Shown here in pieces: positions 1 to 6,157 of a stretch of 6,701 nt of DNA; within the stretch, counting starts at the first letter, position 1; every line of letters begins with the position of its first letter. The translations under genes were made by a program, and so were the position numbers. The stretch comes from Desulfurellales bacterium (GTDB lineage: Bacteria; Campylobacterota_A; Desulfurellia; Desulfurellales; Hippeaceae), in assembly GCA_027064405.1 (NCBI GenBank), contig JAMOPP010000175.1, positions 1 to 6,701 on the forward strand, written 5' to 3'. Under the pieces are notes generated by a model. That model made no database searches and had not been told where the DNA came from. It saw nothing but the letters and a program-made list of their open reading frames with translations.

Positions 1-1
1 A

Positions 2-205
2 GAGCCTTACGGCACAGGATTGCCTGTATGTCCAAAATGCGGAAGCAGTAATGTTTATAGGGTAGATGAAGGCGCTGCACAAAACAATGCCGGTATAAAT
101 GTAGCAAGAGGTACAGGTCGTGGTCTCGGTAGAGGTGCAGGACGCGGTCTCGGTAGAGGTGCAGGACGCGGGCTTGGCAGAGGCGGTGGCAGAGGTATGA
201 GATAA
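2..205 (+). CDS. C-terminal part of a zinc-ribbon protein with a Gly/Arg-rich repeat tail (cut by left edge)
   Basis: The reading frame is open to the left edge of the window, so this is the 3' end of a gene whose start is outside. A TTG at 20 could be read as a start, but it has no visible ribosome binding site, and the codons before it (E-P-Y-G-T-G) look like ordinary coding sequence. About ten residues in from the edge there is a Cys-Pro-Lys-Cys-Gly knuckle, typical of one half of a zinc ribbon. The other cysteine pair would have to lie upstream. A short linker follows, and the last 30 or so residues are a low-complexity tail of Gly, Arg, Leu and Ala built on the octapeptide GRGLGRGA. RG-rich tails often bind nucleic acid, but I do not recognise the family and infer no function. 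The gene converges on the helicase gene. Confidence 0.6.
   Translation, partial: EPYGTGLPVCPKCGSSNVYRVDEGAAQNNAGINVARGTGRGLGRGAGRGLGRGAGRGLGRGGGRGMR
119..190 (+). repeat. Three tandem 24-bp repeats encoding GRGLGRGA-type units
   Basis: Three consecutive in-frame 24-base units run at 119-142, 143-166 and 167-190. The first two differ at one base (cgtggtctc versus cgcggtctc). The third keeps the codon pattern with several changes, mostly third positions, and ends in Gly-Gly instead of Ala-Gly. The units are GC-rich compared with the surrounding sequence. The near identity of the first two copies suggests recent duplication or slippage, so copy number may vary between strains. Confidence 0.85.
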
Positions 206-232
206 GGATAGAAGACGATAATGTAAAAATTA

Positions 233-251
233 AGGGGGAATTATTCCCCCT
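233..251 (-). terminator. Intrinsic terminator of the helicase gene
   Basis: A perfect 8-bp stem (AGGGGGAA at 233-240 with TTCCCCCT at 244-251) closes a 3-base loop. On the minus strand it lies 18 bases after the helicase stop codon and is followed by TTAATTTTTA, a usable U-rich tail. On the plus strand the following sequence (TATTAAACTG) is a poor U tract, so termination of the convergent left-edge gene here is possible but less convincing. Confidence 0.8.
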
Positions 252-269
252 ATTAAACTGAAATTTAAA

Positions 270-1862
270 TCATCTTTGTTGCTTTTTTCTTTCTTTTGCC
301 TTTGTAACAATAGGTCTTCTGCCTCTTGCCTTTTCTTTAAATGCCCACAGGATGCTTTCTGCATCAACAAAAGAGACTGTTATAAATGAGAATTTGTCGA
401 ATATATTAATTTCTCTTATATTTCTCTGCTCTATTCCTGATTTTTCATATATAAAATCGGCGAGTTTTCTTGGATTATACCCATCGTCTCTTCCAAGTGC
501 CACAAATAGACGCGCCTTTGAGTTGCCGTTCATATTGACTTCTTTTATATCTTTATATTTTTCTTCACTAAGCTCATCTTGAAATTTTAGATTTAAAAGA
601 GCCGATACCACATCTACCGCATCTTTGTCTTCCAAAATATCTTGTGCAAAATCTCTATATGTGTCGTAGTTTTTAGATTCTATAGCTGACAATATGTCTT
701 CTTTGATTCTTTCTTTCTTGATTTCTATAAGCTGTTTTGCACTTGGTAATTTTTCTTTTCTAATGTTTGCTTTCGCTATTTTTTTAATAAATAGCATTTT
801 TCTATATTCTTCGGGTGTTACAAAGGTTATTGCAGTTCCTTCCTTTCCCGCTCTTCCTGTCCTTCCGATTCTATGTATGTATGATTCAGGGTCTTGAGGC
901 AAAGAATAATTTATAACATGTGTTAAATCTTTAATATCAATTCCTCTTGCAGCGACATCTGTTGCAACCAGCATATTAAGCTTTTTACTTTTAAATTTCC
1001 CCAATACCCTTTCTCTTTGATATTGCGACAGATCTCCATGAATAGCGTCTGCATAGTAACCTCTTTCTATGAGTTTATTTGCAACCCTGTCAACATCTAC
1101 CTTTGTTCTGCAGAATATAAGTCCGTAAAAATCATCTATTGCATCTCTGATTCTGCATAACGCTTCAAATTTATCCGATTCTGAAAGTTCAAAATATATC
1201 TGGTTCGTTAAGGGAGTTTCTCTCGTTTTACCCTTGACTGTTATGTGTTCAATGTTTGACATATACTTTTTGGCTATGTTCTTTATTTCTCTTGGCATAG
1301 TTGCTGAGAATAAAAGGATTCTTTTATCTTCATTTGTCTGTTTTAATATCTCTTTTATGTCGTCTATAAAACCCATATTAAGCATTTCGTCGGCTTCATC
1401 AAGTATGAGATATTTGATATGATCGACCTTTAAAGAGCCTCTTTTTAAGTGATCTATAACCCTTCCCGGCGTTCCTACGACTATATCAACACCTGATTTT
1501 AATCTTCTTAATTGGAGCTCTATCGATTGCCCGCCGTATATTGGATATGTTATAAGTTTTCTTCTTCCTCTTAGCGAGTTTATTTCATCTGACACTTGAA
1601 CGGCAAGTTCTCGTGTTGGCGACAAAATTAAAGCTTGAATATGACCCGTTTTTCCTTTTAAAAGCTCAAGAAGAGGCAAGCCGAAAGCCGCTGTTTTGCC
1701 TGTTCCTGTCGGAGCTTGTCCTATAATATCCATTGAATCGTTTAAGAATAACGGTATTATTTTTTTCTGAATGGGAGATGGCTCCTCAAATCCTTTTTTC
1801 TTGATGACTCTTAGGGATTCTTCGGAAAGACCCAGCTCATCAAAGTTTTTTACTTCGTCCAT
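270..1862 (-). CDS. deaD: DEAD-box ATP-dependent RNA helicase, DeaD/CsdA type, with DbpA-like RNA-binding domain
   Basis: Cytoplasmic RNA helicase of 530 residues that would use ATP to remodel RNA; family members act in ribosome assembly, mRNA decay and cold adaptation. All core motifs are present: Q motif (F7, GFEEPSPIQ at 24-32), motif I APTGTGKT (50-57), PTREL (82-86), TPGR (131-134), DEAD (155-158), SAT (186-188), FCRTK (250-254), ATDVAARGID (300-309) and HRIGRTGR (330-337). Residues about 366-430 resemble the DeaD/CshA dimerisation segment (…SALLNL…). Residues about 449-512 (ARLFVALGR…) form a DbpA-type RNA-binding fold, followed by a basic tail (KAKERKKQQR). The Shine-Dalgarno AGGTAGGTG (1871-1879) lies 8 bases before the ATG. 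The gene has its own promoter, leader and terminator, so it is probably monocistronic. The deaD assignment over dbpA rests on the dimerisation-like linker; E. coli DeaD is about 100 residues longer. Confidence 0.96.
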   Translation of the reverse strand: MDEVKNFDELGLSEESLRVIKKKGFEEPSPIQKKIIPLFLNDSMDIIGQAPTGTGKTAAFGLPLLELLKGKTGHIQALILSPTRELAVQVSDEINSLRGRRKLITYPIYGGQSIELQLRRLKSGVDIVVGTPGRVIDHLKRGSLKVDHIKYLILDEADEMLNMGFIDDIKEILKQTNEDKRILLFSATMPREIKNIAKKYMSNIEHITVKGKTRETPLTNQIYFELSESDKFEALCRIRDAIDDFYGLIFCRTKVDVDRVANKLIERGYYADAIHGDLSQYQRERVLGKFKSKKLNMLVATDVAARGIDIKDLTHVINYSLPQDPESYIHRIGRTGRAGKEGTAITFVTPEEYRKMLFIKKIAKANIRKEKLPSAKQLIEIKKERIKEDILSAIESKNYDTYRDFAQDILEDKDAVDVVSALLNLKFQDELSEEKYKDIKEVNMNGNSKARLFVALGRDDGYNPRKLADFIYEKSGIEQRNIREINIFDKFSFITVSFVDAESILWAFKEKARGRRPIVTKAKERKKQQR

Positions 1863-1920
1863 AATTAATGCACCTACCTAAATTAAAAAATTGACTGCAA
1901 CTCATCTTTAGGCATTAATT
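1863..1920 (-). promoter_or_regulatory. Possible hairpin in the helicase mRNA leader, around the ribosome binding site
   Basis: On the minus strand AATTAATGC (1920-1912) is perfectly complementary over 9 bases to GCATTAATT (1871-1863). The second arm directly abuts the helicase ATG and touches the Shine-Dalgarno at 1871-1879, so pairing would hold most of the Shine-Dalgarno in a 40-base loop and cover the bases before the start codon. A third segment, GCATTAA at 1972-1966, can pair with 7 bases of the same middle arm and could compete. The complementarity is seen directly; a regulatory role is inference. The stems are A/U-rich and may be weak. Confidence 0.35.
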
Positions 1921-2002
1921 TTTTGAACATAAAAAACATATTATTGTTTAAATGGAAAAGAGTTTTTAATGCGATAAGATAAGCCGTAAATCATTGTAGC
2001 CG

Positions 2003-2030
2003 ATTATAACGATTTTATTTAATTAATCAA
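2003..2030 (-). promoter_or_regulatory. Sigma-70-type promoter for the helicase gene
   Basis: Read on the minus strand, TTGATT (2030-2025) is followed after 16 bases by a perfect TATAAT (2008-2003). Transcription would start near 1996-1997, giving a leader of about 134 bases before the helicase ATG. The -35 box begins directly after the trmB stop codon. The 169-base gap between trmB and the helicase gene and the good -10 box support independent transcription. The long leader resembles those of cold-shock helicase mRNAs in other bacteria. Confidence 0.65.
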
Positions 2031-2031
2031 G

Positions 2032-3186
2032 CTATTTTTGACGAATAGATTTTATAAAATCACTATTTTCTATAAATTTGCTTTGAGGCAAGATATTAAT
2101 CTCATTGTTATTGTTGAGTGAAAAAAATACCCTCTGAGTATTTTTACTGTCGCCTAAAACTATTTCTATGATTTTCTCGTCATATCCGTTTTTATAAATA
2201 TCCAATATCTTAAATATCAAATTATCTTTCATTTTATTTTTTAAATTTATGGAAACAGGGTAGGTTATCTTCCTTTGTTCGTTATGTTTGGTTGCCCTAT
2301 TTTTTTTATACTCTAACTTGTATATGGTTCTTTGATATTTTATCCATTTTTTTTCATACTTTGTTTTAATATTATCATGGTTTATAATTATGTGATATTT
2401 ATTTTTATTCTGCAACTTTGTGGAGTTTGATATTATTGTGGAAGCGGCAACGGCATAGGGATAGTTATCCGTCATAATGATAAAAGTTCCATTAACGGCA
2501 AGTATGCTTTCTATAATTTTCGCCGTTTTTCTTGTTAATACGGAATGTTTTATTTTTTTTATTTTATACCAGGGTTCAGGGAAATTAAGATAAACCGTAT
2601 TTAAAGAATTTTCTCTAAATCTTTCTAATGAGAGTTTTGCATCATAAAAAATAGATTTTACATTTTCCAAATGATTGTTTTTAAATCTGTTTAGTGCTAT
2701 ATGAAAGTCCTGATTTAATATTTCAAAACCAACAAAGCATACATTAGGATTTTTTATGGCTTTATCCGTTATAAATTCTCCGCTACCCATTCCTATTTCA
2801 ACAGATATGTTTTTATTTTTAAACAAAGAATTGATATAGGGCGCACTGTTTATCATATCAGTAGTGATTTCATATTTATCGTAAAGGGAATAATCCGTAT
2901 CTTTTTTAGAATTAAGATTGCTATATTTAATTTTTCCGTTTAAATCGCGTGATATTGTCTCTGCAAATTTAATCATATATTTTTTGAGATTGCTTGTGAT
3001 TTTAGGTTTTGTAGCTTTTTCTAATTTTAACACTACACCGTTCTGTTTTTGATATGCTTTAATTATAAATTTTTCTGTATCAATGCTGACAGGATGCATA
3101 AAACGACCCTTTGAGTCAAAAAATATATCTCTACGGTTTGATAAAAGTCCTATCTTCCTGTTTGTTTCTATGACTATATTAGGCAT
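2032..3186 (-). CDS. trmB: tRNA (guanine-N7-)-methyltransferase, long form
   Basis: SAM-dependent enzyme that would methylate N7 of guanine 46 in the tRNA variable loop. The catalytic core lies at about 125-295. It has a SAM-binding EIGMGSGEF (130-138), an acidic strand end GFE (153-155), YDAKL (181-185), the family signature NFPEPWYK (201-208) followed by LTRK (217-220), and the TKYEKKW segment (275-281) that matches the C-terminal TxYExKF tRNA-binding motif. The usual protein has about 215 residues. This one has 384, with about 120 extra at the N-terminus, including a KLEKATKP segment (54-61), and about 90 extra at the C-terminus. From memory this resembles long TrmB proteins of Campylobacterota. 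The first ATG has no ribosome binding site and sits next to the argG terminator. Met30 (ATG at 3099, AAAGGG 7 bases upstream) is an alternative start. The gene is visibly more A/T-rich and richer in Lys/Asn codons than argG and argF. Confidence 0.88.
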   Translation of the reverse strand: MPNIVIETNRKIGLLSNRRDIFFDSKGRFMHPVSIDTEKFIIKAYQKQNGVVLKLEKATKPKITSNLKKYMIKFAETISRDLNGKIKYSNLNSKKDTDYSLYDKYEITTDMINSAPYINSLFKNKNISVEIGMGSGEFITDKAIKNPNVCFVGFEILNQDFHIALNRFKNNHLENVKSIFYDAKLSLERFRENSLNTVYLNFPEPWYKIKKIKHSVLTRKTAKIIESILAVNGTFIIMTDNYPYAVAASTIISNSTKLQNKNKYHIIINHDNIKTKYEKKWIKYQRTIYKLEYKKNRATKHNEQRKITYPVSINLKNKMKDNLIFKILDIYKNGYDEKIIEIVLGDSKNTQRVFFSLNNNNEINILPQSKFIENSDFIKSIRQK

Positions 3187-3195
3187 AATAAAAAA

Positions 3196-3229
3196 AGGTT
3201 AGGATAAACAATATTACCTATCCTAACCT
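3196..3229 (-). terminator. argG: Strong intrinsic terminator after argG
   Basis: Perfect 11-bp inverted repeat (AGGTTAGGATA at 3196-3206 with TATCCTAACCT at 3219-3229) around a 12-base loop. On the minus strand it is followed by an uninterrupted run of Ts (3196-3190). It lies 21 bases after the argG stop codon and ends the arginine operon. Its U tract runs almost into the trmB start codon at 3186, so it also sets what sequence can serve as the trmB leader. Confidence 0.92.
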
Positions 3230-3250
3230 CATAATTTATTAAATGGTGTT

Positions 3251-4459
3251 TTATTTGTTTTGCTCTCTTTTGACGGCGGCTGAAACCTTTAAGGGCAATC
3301 CCCAAATATAGCAGAAAGCCTCTCCGAATTTGTGATTGAATGTGTCTGTTGTATCGTATGTTGCGAGCTGCTGGTTGTAAATTGCATAGGGTGATTTTCT
3401 TGCCACTGTTGTTGCGCTTCCTTTATATAATTTAACCTTTACGGTTCCCGTTAAATTTTTTGTTAGAGTTTTTGCAAAGCTGTCAAGGGCTTCCCTTACA
3501 TCTGTAAACCAGTATCCGTAATAGACCAACTCTGCATATTTAATAGCAAGTGTGTCTTTTAGATGAAGTGCTTCTCTATCAAGAACAAGTTCGTCAAGTC
3601 CCCTCTTTGCTTCAAGTAAGAGTGTAGCACCCGGAGTTTCATAAATCTCCCTTGATTTTATTCCAACAAGCCTGTTTTCTACTATATCCACTCTTCCTAC
3701 GCCGTTTCTTCCTGCGATTTCATTAGCCTTTTCAACAAGCGTAACTATGTCCATTTTTTCGCCGTTCAATGCAACAGGAACGGATTCCTCAAAATCTATT
3801 GTTACATATTCAGGTTTATCAGGAGCTTCAAGAGGGCTTGTTGTAAAGGAATATATATCTTCAGTTGGTTCAAAAAAAGGATCTTCCAAAGGACCTGCTT
3901 CAACAGAAAGTCCCCAAATATTTCTATCTATTGAATAGGGTTTTTCTTTTGTTATAGGAATTTCTATATTATGCTTTTTTGCATATTCTATCTCTGCATC
4001 CCTTGATTTTAATTCCCAATCTCTAACAGGAGCAATTATTTTCATATCGGGATTTAAGGCAACAGCAGAAACATCAAATCTAACCTGGTCATTTCCTTTT
4101 CCGGTTGAACCGTGAGCTATTGCATCAGCTCCCTCTTGCTCCGCTATCTCAATCATTCTTTTTGTAATTAACGGTCTTCCCAAAGCAGTTGCAAGAGGAT
4201 ACTTATTTTCATACAAAGCGCCAAACCTAAAGGCTCCCATAACATAATCTTTTAAAAATTCATCTCTTATATCTTCTACGAAGGCTTTGGATGCTCCAAC
4301 TTTAAGTGCCTTTGCCTTAATAGGCTCCAAGTCTTCGTTTTGACCCAAATCCGCAGTGTAGGTAATAACCTCACAATGATAATTATCCTTTAACCATTTG
4401 ACAATTACGGATGTATCAAGTCCTCCTGAATAAGCTAAAACAACTTTTTTAACAGACAT
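3251..4459 (-). CDS. argG: Argininosuccinate synthase
   Basis: Cytoplasmic enzyme joining citrulline and aspartate with ATP to make argininosuccinate, the penultimate step of arginine biosynthesis. With the ATG at 4459 the protein has 402 residues, the usual family length. It shows the pyrophosphatase-type P-loop AYSGGLDTS (9-17), the Y-E-N-K-Y-P-L segment (83-89) with ATALGRP (90-96), the second family signature GSTGKGNDQVRF (117-128), and SIDRNIWGLS (176-185). An in-frame ATG at 4531 would add 24 residues (MGRGKEQDIC…). I reject it because that stretch lies inside argF, has no family resemblance, and the ATG at 4459 has an excellent Shine-Dalgarno. The gene begins 2 bases after the argF stop codon, so translation is probably coupled, and transcription ends at the hairpin just downstream. 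Confidence 0.98.
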   Translation of the reverse strand: MSVKKVVLAYSGGLDTSVIVKWLKDNYHCEVITYTADLGQNEDLEPIKAKALKVGASKAFVEDIRDEFLKDYVMGAFRFGALYENKYPLATALGRPLITKRMIEIAEQEGADAIAHGSTGKGNDQVRFDVSAVALNPDMKIIAPVRDWELKSRDAEIEYAKKHNIEIPITKEKPYSIDRNIWGLSVEAGPLEDPFFEPTEDIYSFTTSPLEAPDKPEYVTIDFEESVPVALNGEKMDIVTLVEKANEIAGRNGVGRVDIVENRLVGIKSREIYETPGATLLLEAKRGLDELVLDREALHLKDTLAIKYAELVYYGYWFTDVREALDSFAKTLTKNLTGTVKVKLYKGSATTVARKSPYAIYNQQLATYDTTDTFNHKFGEAFCYIWGLPLKVSAAVKREQNK

Positions 4460-4461
4460 AT

Positions 4462-5388
4462 TTAATTCCTCCCCAATAATTTCATAATCACAGCCATTTG
4501 AACAAATGTCCTGTTCTTTGCCTCTTCCCATACAATAGAATGTGTGCCGTCAATAACATCTGCTGTCACCTCTTCGCCTCGGTGCGCAGGGAGACAATGC
4601 ATAAATATATAATCACTTTTGGCTTTATCTGCAAGTTCTTTATTTACCTGATAATTTCTCAACATTGAATGTTTTTTTGCGGTTTGCTCTTCTTCTCCCA
4701 TTGATGCCCATACATCCGTATAAATTACATCGGCATTTTTTGCAGCCTCGTTTGGATTATCGGTTAAAACTATATTTGCACCCGTTTTTGTAGCTTCTTT
4801 TAATGCGTCCTGCACTACTATTCCGTCAACCGATAAATCTACAGGAGAGGCTATGCTTAAATTTAAACCCAAAATTGACGCTGCATAAAGCCACGAGTTT
4901 GCCATATTGTTTCCATCGCCAAAGAATGCTATTTTCAAATTTTCAAGACTTCCATAGTGCTCTTTGATTGTCATTAAATCCGCCAAAACCTGACATGGAT
5001 GCAGTAGGCTTGTTAAAGCATTAATCACAGGAACGCTTGAATGCTTAGCAAAATCCAAAATTCTTGTATGTTCGAATGTTCTTATCATTATAATATCGAC
5101 AAATCCTGAAATTACCCTTGCGCTGTCTTCAATTGATTCTCCTCGTCCAAGCTGAATGTCCCTTGATGATAAAAATATCGCATCTCCGCCGAGTCTTTTC
5201 ATTCCCGCTTCAAAGGAGAGCCTCGTTCTTGTTGAAGATTTTTCAAATATCATACCGAGTATCACATCTTTGAGCGGTTTGTAGTCCTCTTTATTGTTGA
5301 TTTTTGACTTTATCTCACTTGCCAAATCGATGGCACTTAGAATATCTTTCTTTCCTAAGTCTTTAAGGCTTAAACAATCTTTTTTCAT
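4462..5388 (-). CDS. argF: Ornithine carbamoyltransferase
   Basis: Cytoplasmic enzyme that transfers the carbamoyl group of carbamoyl phosphate to ornithine to form citrulline, which ArgG next door then uses. The 308-residue length is typical. Visible motifs are the carbamoyl-phosphate loop STRTR (52-56) followed by LSFE (57-60), R103 in MIRTFEH, HPCQ (130-133), the GDGNN segment (157-161), TDVWASMG (224-231) and the ornithine-binding HCLPAHRGEE (264-273). The HCLP loop with its cysteine separates it from aspartate carbamoyltransferase. The ATG at 5388 has AGGAG (5396-5400) 7 bases upstream. That site overlaps the stop codon of the preceding DUF364-type gene, which suggests coupled translation. 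An arginine-biosynthetic role (argF) is favoured over the catabolic form (arcB) because argG follows directly. Confidence 0.97.
   Translation of the reverse strand: MKKDCLSLKDLGKKDILSAIDLASEIKSKINNKEDYKPLKDVILGMIFEKSSTRTRLSFEAGMKRLGGDAIFLSSRDIQLGRGESIEDSARVISGFVDIIMIRTFEHTRILDFAKHSSVPVINALTSLLHPCQVLADLMTIKEHYGSLENLKIAFFGDGNNMANSWLYAASILGLNLSIASPVDLSVDGIVVQDALKEATKTGANIVLTDNPNEAAKNADVIYTDVWASMGEEEQTAKKHSMLRNYQVNKELADKAKSDYIFMHCLPAHRGEEVTADVIDGTHSIVWEEAKNRTFVQMAVIMKLLGRN
4468..4474 (-). promoter_or_regulatory. argG: Ribosome binding site that fixes the argG start, inside argF
   Basis: GGGGAGG on the minus strand, 8 bases before the ATG at 4459, overlaps the last codons of argF (Gly-Arg-Asn-stop). 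It is a near-consensus Shine-Dalgarno. It decides the argG start at 4459 over the upstream in-frame ATG at 4531. Confidence 0.9.
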
Positions 5389-5398
5389 TTTCTTTCTC

Positions 5399-6157
5399 CT
5401 AATGCGAATTGAAGCAGAGTCTTCTTAGGTTCATAAGAGAATCAATCCCTGCTATTGTAGTTCCAAAAAATATTACTATTCTGTTTTTGTTATTTTTTTT
5501 CGATGTTTCTATGATTGTATCAATTGTATTATTAACGATGGTAGAGCCTGTTACAAGAGCAAGGAAATTATTTGCCACAACCTTTTTTGTGTATTTTGAA
5601 CCGTCAACTATGGTAACCCCGTTAAAATCTCTGCCTATATTATTTTCATCCAAATCCGCTATCTGCACATTTCCCGGCGATAATTTTTCAATTAAAGCCG
5701 CTGCAATTGCGGGTTGAAGTCCGACCATACCTATTGTTAGGTTCTCGCTCCACCTGTGAGTAAGTCTATAAGCCATTTCTTTTGCACAGAGTTCCGGCTC
5801 TTCATCCTTGCAGTGAATGGTGCCTTTTGTTTTGTTTAAATATCTCAAAACTGCGTTTATTGTTGCAACTACAACGGCTCTGTTTCTGTTCGTGTCAAGA
5901 TTAAAGTTTATGATGTCTTGTATCGTTCCTTCAAAATCACTTGGCTCATCTGTAAAAGCCTGACCTTTTGCCCCTTTAAAATCCGCTTCTATTAGCACTT
6001 CCTTGCCTTTTAAGATTGGATAATCATCCCTTATGGGTTTTCCTATTGCTTCACTTGGTTTTAAAGGTCTCATTTTGACATTTACAGGATTTGTTGTTAG
6101 TCCGTTTTTTTCAACTATGTTTTCAAATTTTATTATGGCTTCCTCTAACATTGACAT
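5399..6157 (-). CDS. DUF4213/DUF364-type (Rossmann-like) protein, second of a tandem pair, shortened C-terminus
   Basis: Protein of about 252 residues with no known specific function. The N-terminal half resembles DUF4213, including an RAVVVATINAVLRYL segment and HCKDEEPELC with two cysteines. The C-terminal half resembles the DUF364 fold described as a putative heavy-metal chelation domain: IGMVGLQPAIAAAL, then VTGSTIVNNTIDTI, which aligns by eye with ISATTIINKTIDGL in the upstream neighbour. It ends at RLCFNSH, soon after the position equivalent to the neighbour's HLCGSF, so it lacks the final segment with the EGGGT motif. Three ATGs are close together (6166, 6157, 6151). AAAAAGG (6167-6173) lies directly against the first but 9 bases before the second, so 6157 is chosen. 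The gene overlaps the upstream gene by 13 bases and abuts argF, so it is part of that operon. Confidence 0.75.
   Translation of the reverse strand: MSMLEEAIIKFENIVEKNGLTTNPVNVKMRPLKPSEAIGKPIRDDYPILKGKEVLIEADFKGAKGQAFTDEPSDFEGTIQDIINFNLDTNRNRAVVVATINAVLRYLNKTKGTIHCKDEEPELCAKEMAYRLTHRWSENLTIGMVGLQPAIAAALIEKLSPGNVQIADLDENNIGRDFNGVTIVDGSKYTKKVVANNFLALVTGSTIVNNTIDTIIETSKKNNKNRIVIFFGTTIAGIDSLMNLRRLCFNSH

Noticed and set aside
119..190. CRISPR array
   Set aside because: The three repeats are directly adjacent without spacers and lie in frame within a coding region.
352..1422. Several plus-strand open frames opposite the helicase gene (352-582, 694-897, 1234-1422)
   Set aside because: They are antisense to a well-supported gene, encode Ser/Ile/Phe-rich products typical of reverse-frame translation, and have no recognisable domain.
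1863..2031. A small RNA or tRNA gene in the gap between trmB and the helicase gene
   Set aside because: No cloverleaf or terminator is visible; the gap is explained by the helicase promoter and leader.
3747..3938. Plus-strand open frame inside argG
   Set aside because: It lies wholly opposite the argG coding sequence, with no domain or conserved motif.
4462..5388. Catabolic ornithine carbamoyltransferase (arcB) or aspartate carbamoyltransferase
   Set aside because: The HCLPAHRGEE ornithine-binding loop excludes the aspartate enzyme, and coupling to argG favours the biosynthetic enzyme over arcB.
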